Shown piece by piece: positions 25,545 through 35,483 of a stretch of 64,000 nucleotides of DNA. The notes beneath the pieces are model-generated. The model saw nothing but the letters and a program-made list of their open reading frames with translations, did no database searches and was not told the origin of the DNA. Position 1 is the stretch's first letter, and each line of letters begins with the position of its first letter. Where the stretch lies: NCBI GenBank assembly GCA_037623315.1, contig JBBJJH010000017.1, positions 24,400 to 88,399 on the forward strand, read 5' to 3'. Made by a program: the position numbers and the translations under genes. Origin of the DNA: Halanaerobiaceae bacterium ANBcell28. Lineage in GTDB: Bacteria; Bacillota; Halanaerobiia; Halanaerobiales; DTU029.

Positions 25545-26591
25545 ATGAGAAGAAAGACAAGGGAAATATACTATGGAAGTGTTGCGGTTGGTGGAAATTC
25601 AGCAGTTTCAGTTCAATCTATGACTAATACAAAGACAAATGATGTTCAGGGAACAGTAAAACAAATTAAAGAATTAGAAGCAGCAGGCTGTGAGATAATT
25701 AGAGTTGCAGTTCCTGATATGCCTGCTGCTAATGTTTTGTCAAAAATTAAAGAAGAAATTAGTATTCCGATAATTGCTGATATTCATTTTGATTATAGAT
25801 TGGCATTAGAAGCGATAGATCAAAATGTGGATGGTTTACGATTGAATCCTGGTAATATCGGAAATGATGAGAAGGTAAAAGAGGTTGTTTTAGCAGCACA
25901 AAAGAAATCAATACCTATCAGAATTGGAGTCAACTCTGGTTCTATCCAAAAAGATTTGTTAAAAAAATACAAAAAACCAACGGCAGAAGCTATGGTTGAA
26001 AGCGCCCTAAAACATATTAAAATCTTGGAAGAAAACGATTTTTATGATATTATTGTATCATTAAAAGCAACAGATGTTATGATGACTATTAAAGCTTATC
26101 AATTATTAGCTAAGGAAGTGGATTACCCTTTTCATATTGGAATAACTGAGGCTGGGACTCTATGGACAGGTACTATTAAGTCAGCTGTTGGTATTGGTAG
26201 CTTGCTTAGCCAAGGGCTTGGAGATACACTTAGAGTTTCACTAACTGGTAATCCTATAGATGAAGTGAAAGTTGCCTGGCAAATTCTTAAGTCTTTAAGG
26301 CTCAGGAAGAGTGGTCCAGAAGTTATATCATGCCCTAGTTGTGGAAGGACAGAAATTGATTTGATAAATTTGGCTGATATCGTTGAAGGTAGATTAAGGA
26401 AAATGGACAAGGATATTACTGTTGCAGTAATGGGTTGTGCGGTTAATGGCCCTGGGGAAGCAAGGGAAGCTGATATTGGTATAGCTGGCGGCAAAGGTGA
26501 GGCATTGATCTTTAAAAAGGGTGAAATGTTAAGGAAGGTTCCTGAGAAAGATATATTAGAAGAATTATTAAAAGAAATTAAAAAATTATAG
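25545..26591 (+). CDS. ispG: 4-hydroxy-3-methylbut-2-en-1-yl diphosphate synthase
   Basis: IspG (GcpE) is the iron-sulfur enzyme of the penultimate MEP pathway step. The N-terminal TIM barrel includes VQSMTNTKTNDV and GLRLNPGNIG; the C-terminal cluster-binding cysteines are in ISCPSCGRTE and VMGCAVNGPGEA. The 348 residues match the short bacterial form. It lies 22 bases after rseP and 67 bases before proS. Confidence 0.97.
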   Translation: MRRKTREIYYGSVAVGGNSAVSVQSMTNTKTNDVQGTVKQIKELEAAGCEIIRVAVPDMPAANVLSKIKEEISIPIIADIHFDYRLALEAIDQNVDGLRLNPGNIGNDEKVKEVVLAAQKKSIPIRIGVNSGSIQKDLLKKYKKPTAEAMVESALKHIKILEENDFYDIIVSLKATDVMMTIKAYQLLAKEVDYPFHIGITEAGTLWTGTIKSAVGIGSLLSQGLGDTLRVSLTGNPIDEVKVAWQILKSLRLRKSGPEVISCPSCGRTEIDLINLADIVEGRLRKMDKDITVAVMGCAVNGPGEAREADIGIAGGKGEALIFKKGEMLRKVPEKDILEELLKEIKKL

Positions 26592-26658
26592 AGTTAAGTA
26601 TTTATTTTTATTAAAATATTTTAAAGTATTAAGTTTAAAGTAATAGGGAGTGGTTATA

Positions 26659-28365
26659 ATGAAAATGTCTAATTTATATTTACCTACTTTAAAAGAAACA
26701 CCTGCAGAAGCAGAAGTTCCTAGTCATCAGCTGATGTTAAGGGCAGGAATGATGAGAACACTTACTGCTGGCGTATATACATATCTGCCATTAGGATATC
26801 GTGTAATAAAGAAGATAGAAAATATAGTTAGAGAGGCTATGGATGAAAGTGGAGCTCAGGAATTATTAATGCCAGTTATCCATACTTCTGATTTATGGAA
26901 AGAATCTGAACGTTGGAATCAATTTGGACCTTTAATGATCAAATTTCAGGATAGAAAAGGAAGAGATTATTGTTTAGGTCCTACCCATGAAGAAGTTGTT
27001 ACTGATTTAGTGAGAAATGAAATAAGATCTTACAAAGATCTTCCCTTAAACCTGTATCAAATTCAAACAAAAGTTAGAGATGAAATCAGGCCTAGATTTG
27101 GTGTAATGAGAGGTCGAGAATTTATCATGAAAGACGCATATAGCTTTGATGTTGATTATGAAGGTTTAGATGAGAGTTATCAGGCTATGTATGATGCTTA
27201 TAATAAAGCATTTGCCAATTGTGGTCTTTCGGCTAGAGCTGTAGAAGCTGATACTGGTGCTATGGGTGGTAAAGATTCTCATGAATTTATGGTACTAGCA
27301 GATGTTGGAGAAGATGAAATAGCATTTTGTGATAAATGTGATTATGCTGCTAATGTAGAAAGAGCTTATTCTGCAAAAATAAGTGATATTAAATCTGAGG
27401 AAGCAAAAAAACTTGAAAAAGTTGAAACTATTGATCAAAAAACTATTCAAGAAATTTCTTCTTATCTTAATATACCAGCTAAAAAAACAATTAAAGCATT
27501 AGCTTTTATAGCAGATGGAGAAGCTATATTAGTTTTAATGCGTGGAGATGATGAGTTAAATGAAATTAAGTTATCTAACTACTTAGAAGCAGAAGAAATA
27601 AGAACTGTTGAAGAAGATAACTTTGATGAATTATATAATAGTGTAGCTGGATTTATAGGTCCCATTGGTATGAATGGAATTAAAATAATTGCAGATAATA
27701 AAATTAAAAATCTTAGTAATGCTGTTGCAGGAGCTAATGAAAAAGATTTTCATTATATTAATGTAAATCCTGAAAGAGACTTTGAAGTTATTGAATACCT
27801 TGATTTGCGCAAAGTTAAGGCAGGAGATATCTGTCCTAAATGTGATGGAAAATTAGAAATTAAATCTGGAATTGAAGTAGGACATATTTTTAAATTAGGA
27901 ACTAAGTATAGTGAAAGCTTAGGAGCTACTTATTTGGATAATAATGGCAAAGAACAAAATATAGTAATGGGTAGTTATGGGATAGGTGTCAGTAGACTTG
28001 TTGCTGCAGCTATTGAGCAAAACCATGATGAGAATGGAATTATATGGCCTAAAGCTATTGCACCTTATCAAGTAATAATCTTACAACTTGGAAAAGGTGA
28101 AGAAATTGATAATGAAGCTGGTAAAATCTATAAATTATTAAAAGAAGAAGGTATTGATGTATTATTAGATGATCGTAAAGAAAGAGCTGGAGTTAAATTT
28201 AATGATGCAGACTTAATTGGTATTCCTTTAAGACTTACTCTTGGTAAACGTTCACTTAAAAATGGTTTACTTGAAGCTCGAATTCGTCGTAGTGGAGAAG
28301 ACCTAGAGATATCACTTGATAATGTTAAAAAAGAGGTGCTTGATATACTCAATAAAATAAAATAG
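26659..28365 (+). CDS. proS: Prolyl-tRNA synthetase (bacterial type)
   Basis: ProRS charges tRNA-Pro. The class II motifs are PLGYRVIKKIENIVREAM, RFGVMRGREFIMKDAYSF and the late GSYGIGVSRLVAAAIEQ; an editing insertion (INS, YbaK-like) spans about residues 235-375, as in the long bacterial form. ATG at 26659 follows GGGAGTGG; the in-frame GTG at 26650 overlaps that site. No T-box leader is visible in the 67 bases upstream. Confidence 0.97.
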   Translation: MKMSNLYLPTLKETPAEAEVPSHQLMLRAGMMRTLTAGVYTYLPLGYRVIKKIENIVREAMDESGAQELLMPVIHTSDLWKESERWNQFGPLMIKFQDRKGRDYCLGPTHEEVVTDLVRNEIRSYKDLPLNLYQIQTKVRDEIRPRFGVMRGREFIMKDAYSFDVDYEGLDESYQAMYDAYNKAFANCGLSARAVEADTGAMGGKDSHEFMVLADVGEDEIAFCDKCDYAANVERAYSAKISDIKSEEAKKLEKVETIDQKTIQEISSYLNIPAKKTIKALAFIADGEAILVLMRGDDELNEIKLSNYLEAEEIRTVEEDNFDELYNSVAGFIGPIGMNGIKIIADNKIKNLSNAVAGANEKDFHYINVNPERDFEVIEYLDLRKVKAGDICPKCDGKLEIKSGIEVGHIFKLGTKYSESLGATYLDNNGKEQNIVMGSYGIGVSRLVAAAIEQNHDENGIIWPKAIAPYQVIILQLGKGEEIDNEAGKIYKLLKEEGIDVLLDDRKERAGVKFNDADLIGIPLRLTLGKRSLKNGLLEARIRRSGEDLEISLDNVKKEVLDILNKIK

Positions 28366-28378
28366 GAGGACAGAAAGC

Positions 28379-29014
28379 ATGAGAGTAACAGCCTTAATAC
28401 CTGCCTTCAATGAAGAAGATACAATAGCCAATATTGTTAAGGTCTTAAGATCACATGATAAGATAAATGAGGTTTTAGTAGTAAATGATGGTTCTTCAGA
28501 TAATACAGCTAGTGAGGCTAAAAATTCTGGAGCTAGGCTTATTAGTTTAGATTATAACCAGGGAAAAGGTGCTGCATTACAATCTGGTATTGATCAAATT
28601 GAATCTGATATTGTTTTAATGCTTGATGGAGACCTTATAGGATTAAAGGATAAGCATATAGACAATTTATTAAAACCGATATATAATAATGAATGTGATA
28701 TGACCTTAGGAGTTTTTAGTGATGGTAGAGGCATAACTGATCTAGCTCAATTTGTGTCTCCTAATCTTTCGGGTCAAAGGGCTGTTAAAAAAGACATAAT
28801 AAGTGATATTTATAATTTAAAGGATTCAGGTTATGGTGTTGAAGTAGCTATTAATAAATATGTAAAAAAACATGGACGATTGAAGTATGTCGACTTAGAA
28901 GAATTAACTCATGTTATGAAAGAAGAAAAAAGAGGCTTAGCTAAAGGAATTGTTGATCGTGGAAAAATGTATTGGGATATAATAAAAATGTATCTTAAAA
29001 AAACAGGAAGCTAA
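28379..29014 (+). CDS. Family 2-like glycosyltransferase
   Basis: The protein has the GT-A nucleotide-sugar fold: PAFNEEDTIANIV, the motif VVNDGSSDNT, and MLDGDLIGL in the place of the DXD metal site. No membrane helix is visible, and at 211 residues it is short for the class. The segments FVSPNLSGQRAVKKDI and DSGYGVEVAINKY resemble a subgroup related to glucosyl-phosphoglycerate or polyprenol-phosphate sugar transferases, but donor and acceptor are unknown. It sits between proS and polC, where Bacillus has no gene, with AGGAGG before its start. Confidence 0.8.
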   Translation: MRVTALIPAFNEEDTIANIVKVLRSHDKINEVLVVNDGSSDNTASEAKNSGARLISLDYNQGKGAALQSGIDQIESDIVLMLDGDLIGLKDKHIDNLLKPIYNNECDMTLGVFSDGRGITDLAQFVSPNLSGQRAVKKDIISDIYNLKDSGYGVEVAINKYVKKHGRLKYVDLEELTHVMKEEKRGLAKGIVDRGKMYWDIIKMYLKKTGS

Positions 29015-29038
29015 TATAGTATAGTAGGGGGATATTAG

Positions 29039-32000
29039 ATGATTTTTACAATAAAGCCAGACGATAATTATTCCCATTTAATAAAATATTTATCTATTGA
29101 TAAAGAAAATAAATTATGTAAGATCATAAGTGCTAAAGATCAAGTTAATAACGGAGAATTTGAAGAAATTATAAGTTCTTTAAAAATAGATTTAGCTGAT
29201 TATGAAATCAGCATATTACCTAAACTTAGTATAGAAGACGAAATAAAATTTGTTTGGCCACAACTTATATATGAACTTAAAGATGCTTTTCCTTATATAA
29301 ATGGATGGTTAGAACGAGCTCGGTTGAAATTAAATAATGAAGAGCTCTTGATTGAATTAGAAAGTAATGTAGCTTATAAAAATTTAAATGGAGATAAACT
29401 AAGTTCTTTTATAAAAAAATGTTTTCAAAAATTAATTACAGAGCAAATTAATATTAAATTCGTGAATGGAAATTTTCTAGAAGAAATTCCTGTAGATACT
29501 CATATATCTAAGTACCAGACAGTAAGAAATAATACTGTTTCTAATATTAGAAATAAAAAGAAGAAAAAAACAGATAGCGATACAGAAATTATTTATGGCA
29601 AAAAAATAAAAGCTAGATCAACACATAATTTAAATGAGGTTGATTCGGAAATTGATAAAATTATTATAGAAGCAGAAATTTTTGATGTACAGGAAATTAA
29701 TACAAGAAGAGGTAATACTTTTTATGTAATTGATGTAACAGACAATAGTAATTCAATTACTGTTAAAATATTTCCCCGCCGTGATAAAGATGTAAACTGT
29801 AAAATAAAAAAAGGTAAATGGGTTCGAATAAGTGGTTATGTGCAATATGATAAATATTCTAAAGAATTAGTTATGATTGCTGAAGCTATGAATTATATCA
29901 AAAATCAATCTATTGAAAGAATTGATAATGCGGAAGAAAAAAGGGTAGAATTACATCTTCACACTCAAATGAGTGCAATGGACTCTGTAGTCGATGTAAA
30001 AAAAGTTGTTGCTCGTGCAGCAAAATGGGGACATCCAGCAATTGCTATAACAGACCATGGAGTTGTTCAATCATATCCAGATGCATATTGGGCAGGTAAA
30101 GAACATGGCATTAAAGTGCTTTATGGACTAGAAGCATATATGGTTGATGATGGTGAATTAATTATTCAAAGGCCTGGAAATAGTACAATAGCTGAAGGCA
30201 CCTATACTGTTTTTGATCTTGAGACTACTGGTTTCCATGCAGGGTCAGATAAAATAATTGAGATTGGAGCAGTTAAGATAAAAAACAACACAGTAATTGA
30301 TACCTTTACTTCCTTTGTTAAAATTGATAGTCCTATACCGCCAAAAATAACAGAAATTACTGGAATTAATAATGATATGCTTAAAGATGCAGCAGAGTTA
30401 AATGATGTTATAGATCAATTTCTTGCTTTTGTAGATGAAAGTATATTAGTTGCACATAATGCTTCTTTTGATTATGGTTTTTTAAAAGCAGCTATAAAGA
30501 AATTAGGTAAAGAGGCTATTAAATATTCTGTTTTAGATACATTAAATTTAAGCAGAGCTGTTTATCCACAATTAAAATCTCATAAATTAAACAAAATATG
30601 TGATCATTTAAATATAGATCTGGATAATCATCATAGAGCTTTAGACGATGCAAAAGCAACAGGCGATATATTAATAGAAATCTTTTTAGAATTAGATAAA
30701 CAGGAAATTATGAACTTAAAAGATATAAATAATTTAAGAAAGAAAATAGATTGGAAGAAATTGCAGACCTCGCATTTAATAATCTTAGCTAAAAATAAAG
30801 AGGGCTTAAAAGCTATTTATAAATTAGTCTCTAATTCTCATATTAATCATTATTATAGAAAACCGAGAATATTAAAAAGTGAATTAAGTAATTATAGGGA
30901 TAATTTGATTATCGGTTCAGCTTGTGAGGCAGGCCAATTATACCGTGGTATTATTGAAAATAAAGACGATAATGAAATAAAAAATATAGCCAAATTTCAC
31001 GATTTTTTAGAAATTCAACCACTAGGAAACAACAAATTTTTATTAAATAATCAAGTAGCTTCTGTAGAAGAATTACAGGAAATAAATAAAAAAATATATA
31101 ATTTAGGGAAAAAATTTAACAAACCTGTTATTGCTACAGGTGATGTACATTTTCTTGATCCGGATGATAGTATATATAGAAAAATATTACAGGCTGGACA
31201 GGGTTTTGATGACTTAAATCAGGCACCTCTTTATTTTCGAACAACAGAAGAAATGTTAGAGGAATTTAAATATTTAGGAGAGGATATTGCTAAAGAAGTT
31301 GTAATTGAAAACCCACAAAAAATTAATCAAAGTTGTGAAGAATTAGAAATTATACCCAAAGACCTTTATACACCAACAATTGAAGGTGCTGATGAAGAAA
31401 TAAGGGCTATGGCTTTTGAGAAAGCTAAAACAATGTATGGTGACCCCTTACCAGAATTAGTTGAGAAACGTTTGGAAAGGGAATTGAATTCTATTATTGG
31501 TAACGGTTATGCAGTGATATATCTAACTTCACAAAAGTTAGTAAAAAAATCTTTAGACGATGGATACTTAGTAGGCTCAAGGGGTTCTGTTGGTTCTTCT
31601 TTTGCTGCTACTATGACAGGCATTACTGAAGTTAATCCCTTGCCTCCACATTATCGCTGTGGAAAATGTAAGCACTCGGAATTTATTGAAGATGGCTCAG
31701 TTGGTGTAGGAGTTGACCTTCCTGACAAAGAGTGCCCTAAATGTGGAGAGGAACTAATTAAAGATGGCTTTGATATTCCTTTTGAAGTCTTCTTAGGTTT
31801 TAAAGGAGATAAGGTTCCTGATATTGATCTAAACTTTTCTGGTGAATACCAGGCTACTACTCACAAATATACTGAAACATTATTTGGAAAAGATTATGTA
31901 TATAGAGCAGGAACAATTTCTTCTATAGCAGAAAGAACAGCTTTTGGATTTGTAAAGGGTTATTTGAATGATAATAACTTAACTGAAAAAAATGCTGAAA

Positions 32001-33238
32001 TAAAGAGATTAGTTAAAGGTTGTACAGGAGTAAAGAGAACAACAGGACAACATCCTGGTGGTCAAATAGTTGTTCCAAATGATCTAGAAATATATGACTT
32101 TACACCGATTCAAAAACCAGCTAATGATATGAAAACAGATACTTTAACAACTCATTTTGACTTTCATTCTATACACGATAATTTATTAAAACTTGATATC
32201 TTAGGTCACGATGACCCAACAACTATTAGAATGTTACAGGATATAACAGGTGTTTCTCCATTTGATATAAGTCTTGATGATCCAGATACAATGTCTATTT
32301 TTTCAAGTACTGAGGCTCTAGGAGTAACGCCAGAGGAAATAGATAGTACCATAGGGACTTTAGGTATACCTGAATTCGGTACAAGCTTTGTAAGACAGAT
32401 GTTAGTAGATACCAAGCCAAATACTTTTGCTGAATTAATTAGAATTAGTGGCCTTTCTCATGGTACTGATGTATGGTTAAACAATGCGCAAGATCTTATT
32501 AGAAGCAATACCGCTGAATTAGCAGAAGTTATATCTGTTCGCGATGATATTATGAATTATTTAATACAAAAAGGATTGGAGCCTGCCAGGGCTTTTTGGA
32601 TTATGGAAAACGTTAGAAAAGGAAAGGGTTTAAAGGATGACGAAGAAAATTATATGAGAGAAAATAATGTACCTGAATGGTATATTGATTCATGTAAGAA
32701 AATAAAATATATGTTTCCTAAAGCACATGCTGCGGCTTATGTAATGATGGCTTTTAGAATTGCTTTTTTTAAGGTTCACTATCCTGAAGCTTTTTATGCA
32801 ACATTTTTTACAAGAAAAGCAGATGATTTTGACGCACAAATTGTATGTCAAGGGTATGAACATATATTGAAAATTAAAGGAGATTTAGATCAAAAAGGAA
32901 ATGATATGACGGCTAAAGAAAAAGGCGTTTATACTATCCTTGAGATTGTAATAGAGGCAATGGCTAGAGGTATTAAATTTACAACTGTTGATTTATACCA
33001 ATCAGAAGTCAAGCATTTTAAGATTACAGATAAGGGTTTATTGCCACCATTAACTAGTTTAGAAGGTTTAGGTGAAAGTGCTGCTCAAAATATAGTTATA
33101 AGTAGGGAAGAAAGTGACTTTACATCTATTGAAGAGTTAGTAAATCGAACACGGATAAGTAAGACTGTGGTAGAAGTAATGAAAGAGCATGGTACTTTAA
33201 ATGGAATGCCTGATAAAAATCAACTCTCTTTGTTTTGA
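29039..33238 (+). CDS. polC: DNA polymerase III alpha subunit, PolC type
   Basis: PolC is the replicative polymerase of low-GC Gram-positives. Domains in order are an N-terminal region (1-210), an OB fold (about 215-300), a PHP domain starting at ELHLHTQMSAMDS (residue about 303), an inserted DnaQ-type 3'-5' exonuclease (FDLETTG near 390; HNASFDYGFL; HHRALDDA), a zinc-binding segment CGKCKH...CPKCG (about 874-905), and the polymerase core with catalytic VPDIDLNFSGEYQ near 926. The 1399-residue length is normal. The PHP HLH motif appears intact. Confidence 0.98.
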   Translation: MIFTIKPDDNYSHLIKYLSIDKENKLCKIISAKDQVNNGEFEEIISSLKIDLADYEISILPKLSIEDEIKFVWPQLIYELKDAFPYINGWLERARLKLNNEELLIELESNVAYKNLNGDKLSSFIKKCFQKLITEQINIKFVNGNFLEEIPVDTHISKYQTVRNNTVSNIRNKKKKKTDSDTEIIYGKKIKARSTHNLNEVDSEIDKIIIEAEIFDVQEINTRRGNTFYVIDVTDNSNSITVKIFPRRDKDVNCKIKKGKWVRISGYVQYDKYSKELVMIAEAMNYIKNQSIERIDNAEEKRVELHLHTQMSAMDSVVDVKKVVARAAKWGHPAIAITDHGVVQSYPDAYWAGKEHGIKVLYGLEAYMVDDGELIIQRPGNSTIAEGTYTVFDLETTGFHAGSDKIIEIGAVKIKNNTVIDTFTSFVKIDSPIPPKITEITGINNDMLKDAAELNDVIDQFLAFVDESILVAHNASFDYGFLKAAIKKLGKEAIKYSVLDTLNLSRAVYPQLKSHKLNKICDHLNIDLDNHHRALDDAKATGDILIEIFLELDKQEIMNLKDINNLRKKIDWKKLQTSHLIILAKNKEGLKAIYKLVSNSHINHYYRKPRILKSELSNYRDNLIIGSACEAGQLYRGIIENKDDNEIKNIAKFHDFLEIQPLGNNKFLLNNQVASVEELQEINKKIYNLGKKFNKPVIATGDVHFLDPDDSIYRKILQAGQGFDDLNQAPLYFRTTEEMLEEFKYLGEDIAKEVVIENPQKINQSCEELEIIPKDLYTPTIEGADEEIRAMAFEKAKTMYGDPLPELVEKRLERELNSIIGNGYAVIYLTSQKLVKKSLDDGYLVGSRGSVGSSFAATMTGITEVNPLPPHYRCGKCKHSEFIEDGSVGVGVDLPDKECPKCGEELIKDGFDIPFEVFLGFKGDKVPDIDLNFSGEYQATTHKYTETLFGKDYVYRAGTISSIAERTAFGFVKGYLNDNNLTEKNAEIKRLVKGCTGVKRTTGQHPGGQIVVPNDLEIYDFTPIQKPANDMKTDTLTTHFDFHSIHDNLLKLDILGHDDPTTIRMLQDITGVSPFDISLDDPDTMSIFSSTEALGVTPEEIDSTIGTLGIPEFGTSFVRQMLVDTKPNTFAELIRISGLSHGTDVWLNNAQDLIRSNTAELAEVISVRDDIMNYLIQKGLEPARAFWIMENVRKGKGLKDDEENYMRENNVPEWYIDSCKKIKYMFPKAHAAAYVMMAFRIAFFKVHYPEAFYATFFTRKADDFDAQIVCQGYEHILKIKGDLDQKGNDMTAKEKGVYTILEIVIEAMARGIKFTTVDLYQSEVKHFKITDKGLLPPLTSLEGLGESAAQNIVISREESDFTSIEELVNRTRISKTVVEVMKEHGTLNGMPDKNQLSLF

Positions 33239-33316
33239 TAATTAAACTTGCATGTTTCTTAATAGTATGATAAAATTAATTTGATAGATTTATTTATGAT
33301 ATTAATTACTTTAGAG

Positions 33317-33341
33317 AAGGAGTGGGCTGATCCCACTCCTT
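33317..33341 (+). terminator. Terminator-like hairpin after polC
   Basis: AAGGAGTGGG pairs perfectly with CCCACTCCTT around CTGAT. The tail CCTTATACTT is only partly T-rich. The other bases of 33239-33521 are AT-rich and show no clear gene or promoter. Confidence 0.65.
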
Positions 33342-33521
33342 CCTTATACTTATAATAATTTTACATAAAAACATCTAATTTTAAATCATCTAGTATATAC
33401 TTTTGGAACTATAAGATAAAAGTAAAATATTTAAACTAAATATTATAAACAGTAGTTTGTTATAATTAGAATTTTCCATGTAAATATTAATTATATAAAA
33501 CAAAAAAAGAAGGGAGAAAAA

Positions 33522-33989
33522 ATGGGTAAGATTAAAGATTTAATTACTGAAATAGCTGAACCTATTATAGAAGATTTAGACTTAGAGTTAGTAGATGTTC
33601 AATATCTTAAAGAGGGAGAAGGTTTCACTTTAAGAGTCTTTATTGATAATGAAAAGAATGAAATAGGATTAGACGAATGTGAAAAAGTTAGTAGAAATTT
33701 AAGTGAAGAATTAGATAGAATTGATCCAATTAATGATAGTTATATTCTAGAGGTGTCTTCACCTGGTATTGAAAGGCCTCTGAATAAGTTAGAGGACTTT
33801 GATCGTTTCGAAGGAGAGCTGGCATATATTAAAGCATATGCCCCAATTAATGGTAAAAAAGAATTTATAGGAACTATATTAAAAAGGGAAGATCAGCAGA
33901 TACGTCTTGAAGATAAGGATAAGAAAAATCAAGTATACGAGATTCCCTATTCTAGTATAGCTACTGCAAATTTAACAATAGATTTTTAA
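33522..33989 (+). CDS. rimP: Ribosome maturation factor RimP
   Basis: RimP assists 30S subunit assembly. The 155-residue protein has the family motifs LELVDVQYLKEGEGFTLRVF and YILEVSSPGIERPL, with a C-terminal SH3-like domain. It opens the rimP-nusA-ylxR-infB group, as in most bacteria. AAGGGAG precedes the ATG. Confidence 0.95.
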   Translation: MGKIKDLITEIAEPIIEDLDLELVDVQYLKEGEGFTLRVFIDNEKNEIGLDECEKVSRNLSEELDRIDPINDSYILEVSSPGIERPLNKLEDFDRFEGELAYIKAYAPINGKKEFIGTILKREDQQIRLEDKDKKNQVYEIPYSSIATANLTIDF

Positions 33990-34072
33990 TATCTATAAAT
34001 ATTTGTTCTTGTTGTATAATTTATAAAAAACATTGAATAAATGTTAATGTTTTATAAGGGAGGATTGGGAGA

Positions 34073-35149
34073 ATGAGTCTGGAATTTTTACATGCCCTTG
34101 ATGATATTATAAAAAATAAAGGGATAACAAAAGAAGTGTTATTTGAAGCAATTGAAACTGCTTTAATTTCTGCTTATAAAAAAGATTTTGGATCTAAGGA
34201 AAATGTCAAAGTCGAAATAGGTAGAAATACCGGGGAAGTTCATGTCTATACTAAAAAGGAAGTTGTAGAAGAAGTTGAAAATGAACTTTTAGAGATTTCT
34301 TTGGAAGAAGCTAAAAAAATCAAAGGTGATTTTGAGATTGGAGATATAGTTGAACAAGAAATTACTCCAGCTAATTTTGGGCGTATTGCAGCTCAAACAG
34401 CTAAACAAGTAGTGATGCAAAGAATACGTGAAGCTGAAAGAGATGTTATTTATGAAGAATATAAACAAAAGGAAGGAGAACTAATTACAGGGGTTATTCA
34501 ACGTTTCCATAACAATAATGTTTTCATAGATTTTGGTAAGATTGAAGCTTTATTACCACCATCAGAACAAATGCCTAACGAACAATATAATGCTGGAGAT
34601 CGCATTAAATTATATGTAGTTGAAGTAAGCTCAGATAGTAAAGGCCCTAAAATATTAGTTTCTCGAACACATCCTGCTTTAATTAAGCGTTTGTTTGAGG
34701 TAGAAGTTCCTGAAATTTTTGATGGTATTGTAGAAATACAAAATATTGCTAGAGAAGCTGGATATAGATCAAAAATCTCTGTATCATCTTTTGATGAGCA
34801 AGTTGATCCTGTAGGAGCCTGCGTAGGTCCAAAGGGAATGAGGGTGCAAGCAGTAGTGGATCAAGTAAATGGAGAAAAAATTGATATTATAGAATGGTGT
34901 GAAGATCCAAAAGTACTTGTTTCAAATGCTCTTAATCCTGCGGAAGTTAAAAAGGTAAACATTAATGAAGAAGATAAGATAGCTGAAGTTATAGTACCCG
35001 ATTTTCAGTTATCATTAGCTATAGGTAAAGAAGGTCAAAATGCTCGTTTGGCTGCAAAACTTACAGGTTGGAAAGTTGATATTAAAAAAGAGTCTGATTA
35101 CGATACAAATATAAATCAAGATGAAAATATTAAGGATTCTGAAGAATAA
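34073..35149 (+). CDS. nusA: Transcription termination/antitermination factor NusA
   Basis: NusA binds RNA polymerase and modulates pausing, termination and antitermination. The 358-residue protein has the N-terminal polymerase-binding domain (1-130), an S1 domain (about 135-200; ITGVIQRFHNNNVFIDFG) and two KH domains (PVGACVGPKGMRVQAVV; LAIGKEGQNARLAA). It lacks the C-terminal acidic repeats of proteobacteria, as expected. AGGGAGGATTGGGAG precedes the start. Confidence 0.97.
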   Translation: MSLEFLHALDDIIKNKGITKEVLFEAIETALISAYKKDFGSKENVKVEIGRNTGEVHVYTKKEVVEEVENELLEISLEEAKKIKGDFEIGDIVEQEITPANFGRIAAQTAKQVVMQRIREAERDVIYEEYKQKEGELITGVIQRFHNNNVFIDFGKIEALLPPSEQMPNEQYNAGDRIKLYVVEVSSDSKGPKILVSRTHPALIKRLFEVEVPEIFDGIVEIQNIAREAGYRSKISVSSFDEQVDPVGACVGPKGMRVQAVVDQVNGEKIDIIEWCEDPKVLVSNALNPAEVKKVNINEEDKIAEVIVPDFQLSLAIGKEGQNARLAAKLTGWKVDIKKESDYDTNINQDENIKDSEE

Positions 35150-35192
35150 AAATTCTTAAATTTATTTTAAAATATTATGGTAGGTGATCTAA

Positions 35193-35465
35193 TTGTCTAA
35201 AAAAGTTCCTATCAGAAAATGTGTTGCTTGTGGAGAGAGAAAGCCTAAAAATGAATTAATAAGGGTTGTTTATAATAAAGGCGAAGGTGTTATAAGTATA
35301 GATCGAAAAGGTAAAATGCCTGGTAGAGGGGCTTATCTCTGTCCAGAAAAAAAATGTTTTGACTTGGCAAATAAGGCTAAAAAGATTGAGAGATCTTTAA
35401 AAATATCAATTTCGGATGAGATATATCAAAACTTAATAAAGGAGATTGATATAATGAAAGGTTAA
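35193..35465 (+). CDS. ylxR: YlxR family RNA-binding protein
   Basis: YlxR (DUF448) proteins are small nucleic-acid binding proteins encoded between nusA and infB. The 90-residue protein has the signature PIRKCVACGERKPKNELIR and GRGAYLC followed by CFDLA. The TTG start is supported by TAGGTGAT just upstream and by the absence of an alternative start. Most Firmicutes carry an L7Ae-like ylxQ gene next; here infB follows after 18 bases, so ylxQ is missing from this place. Confidence 0.92.
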   Translation: MSKKVPIRKCVACGERKPKNELIRVVYNKGEGVISIDRKGKMPGRGAYLCPEKKCFDLANKAKKIERSLKISISDEIYQNLIKEIDIMKG

Positions 35466-35483
35466 TTTTATGGGGGTGTTATT

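Noticed and set aside
26592..26658. T-box leader for proS
   Set aside because: The intergenic space is too short and no specifier stem, T-box sequence or terminator is visible.
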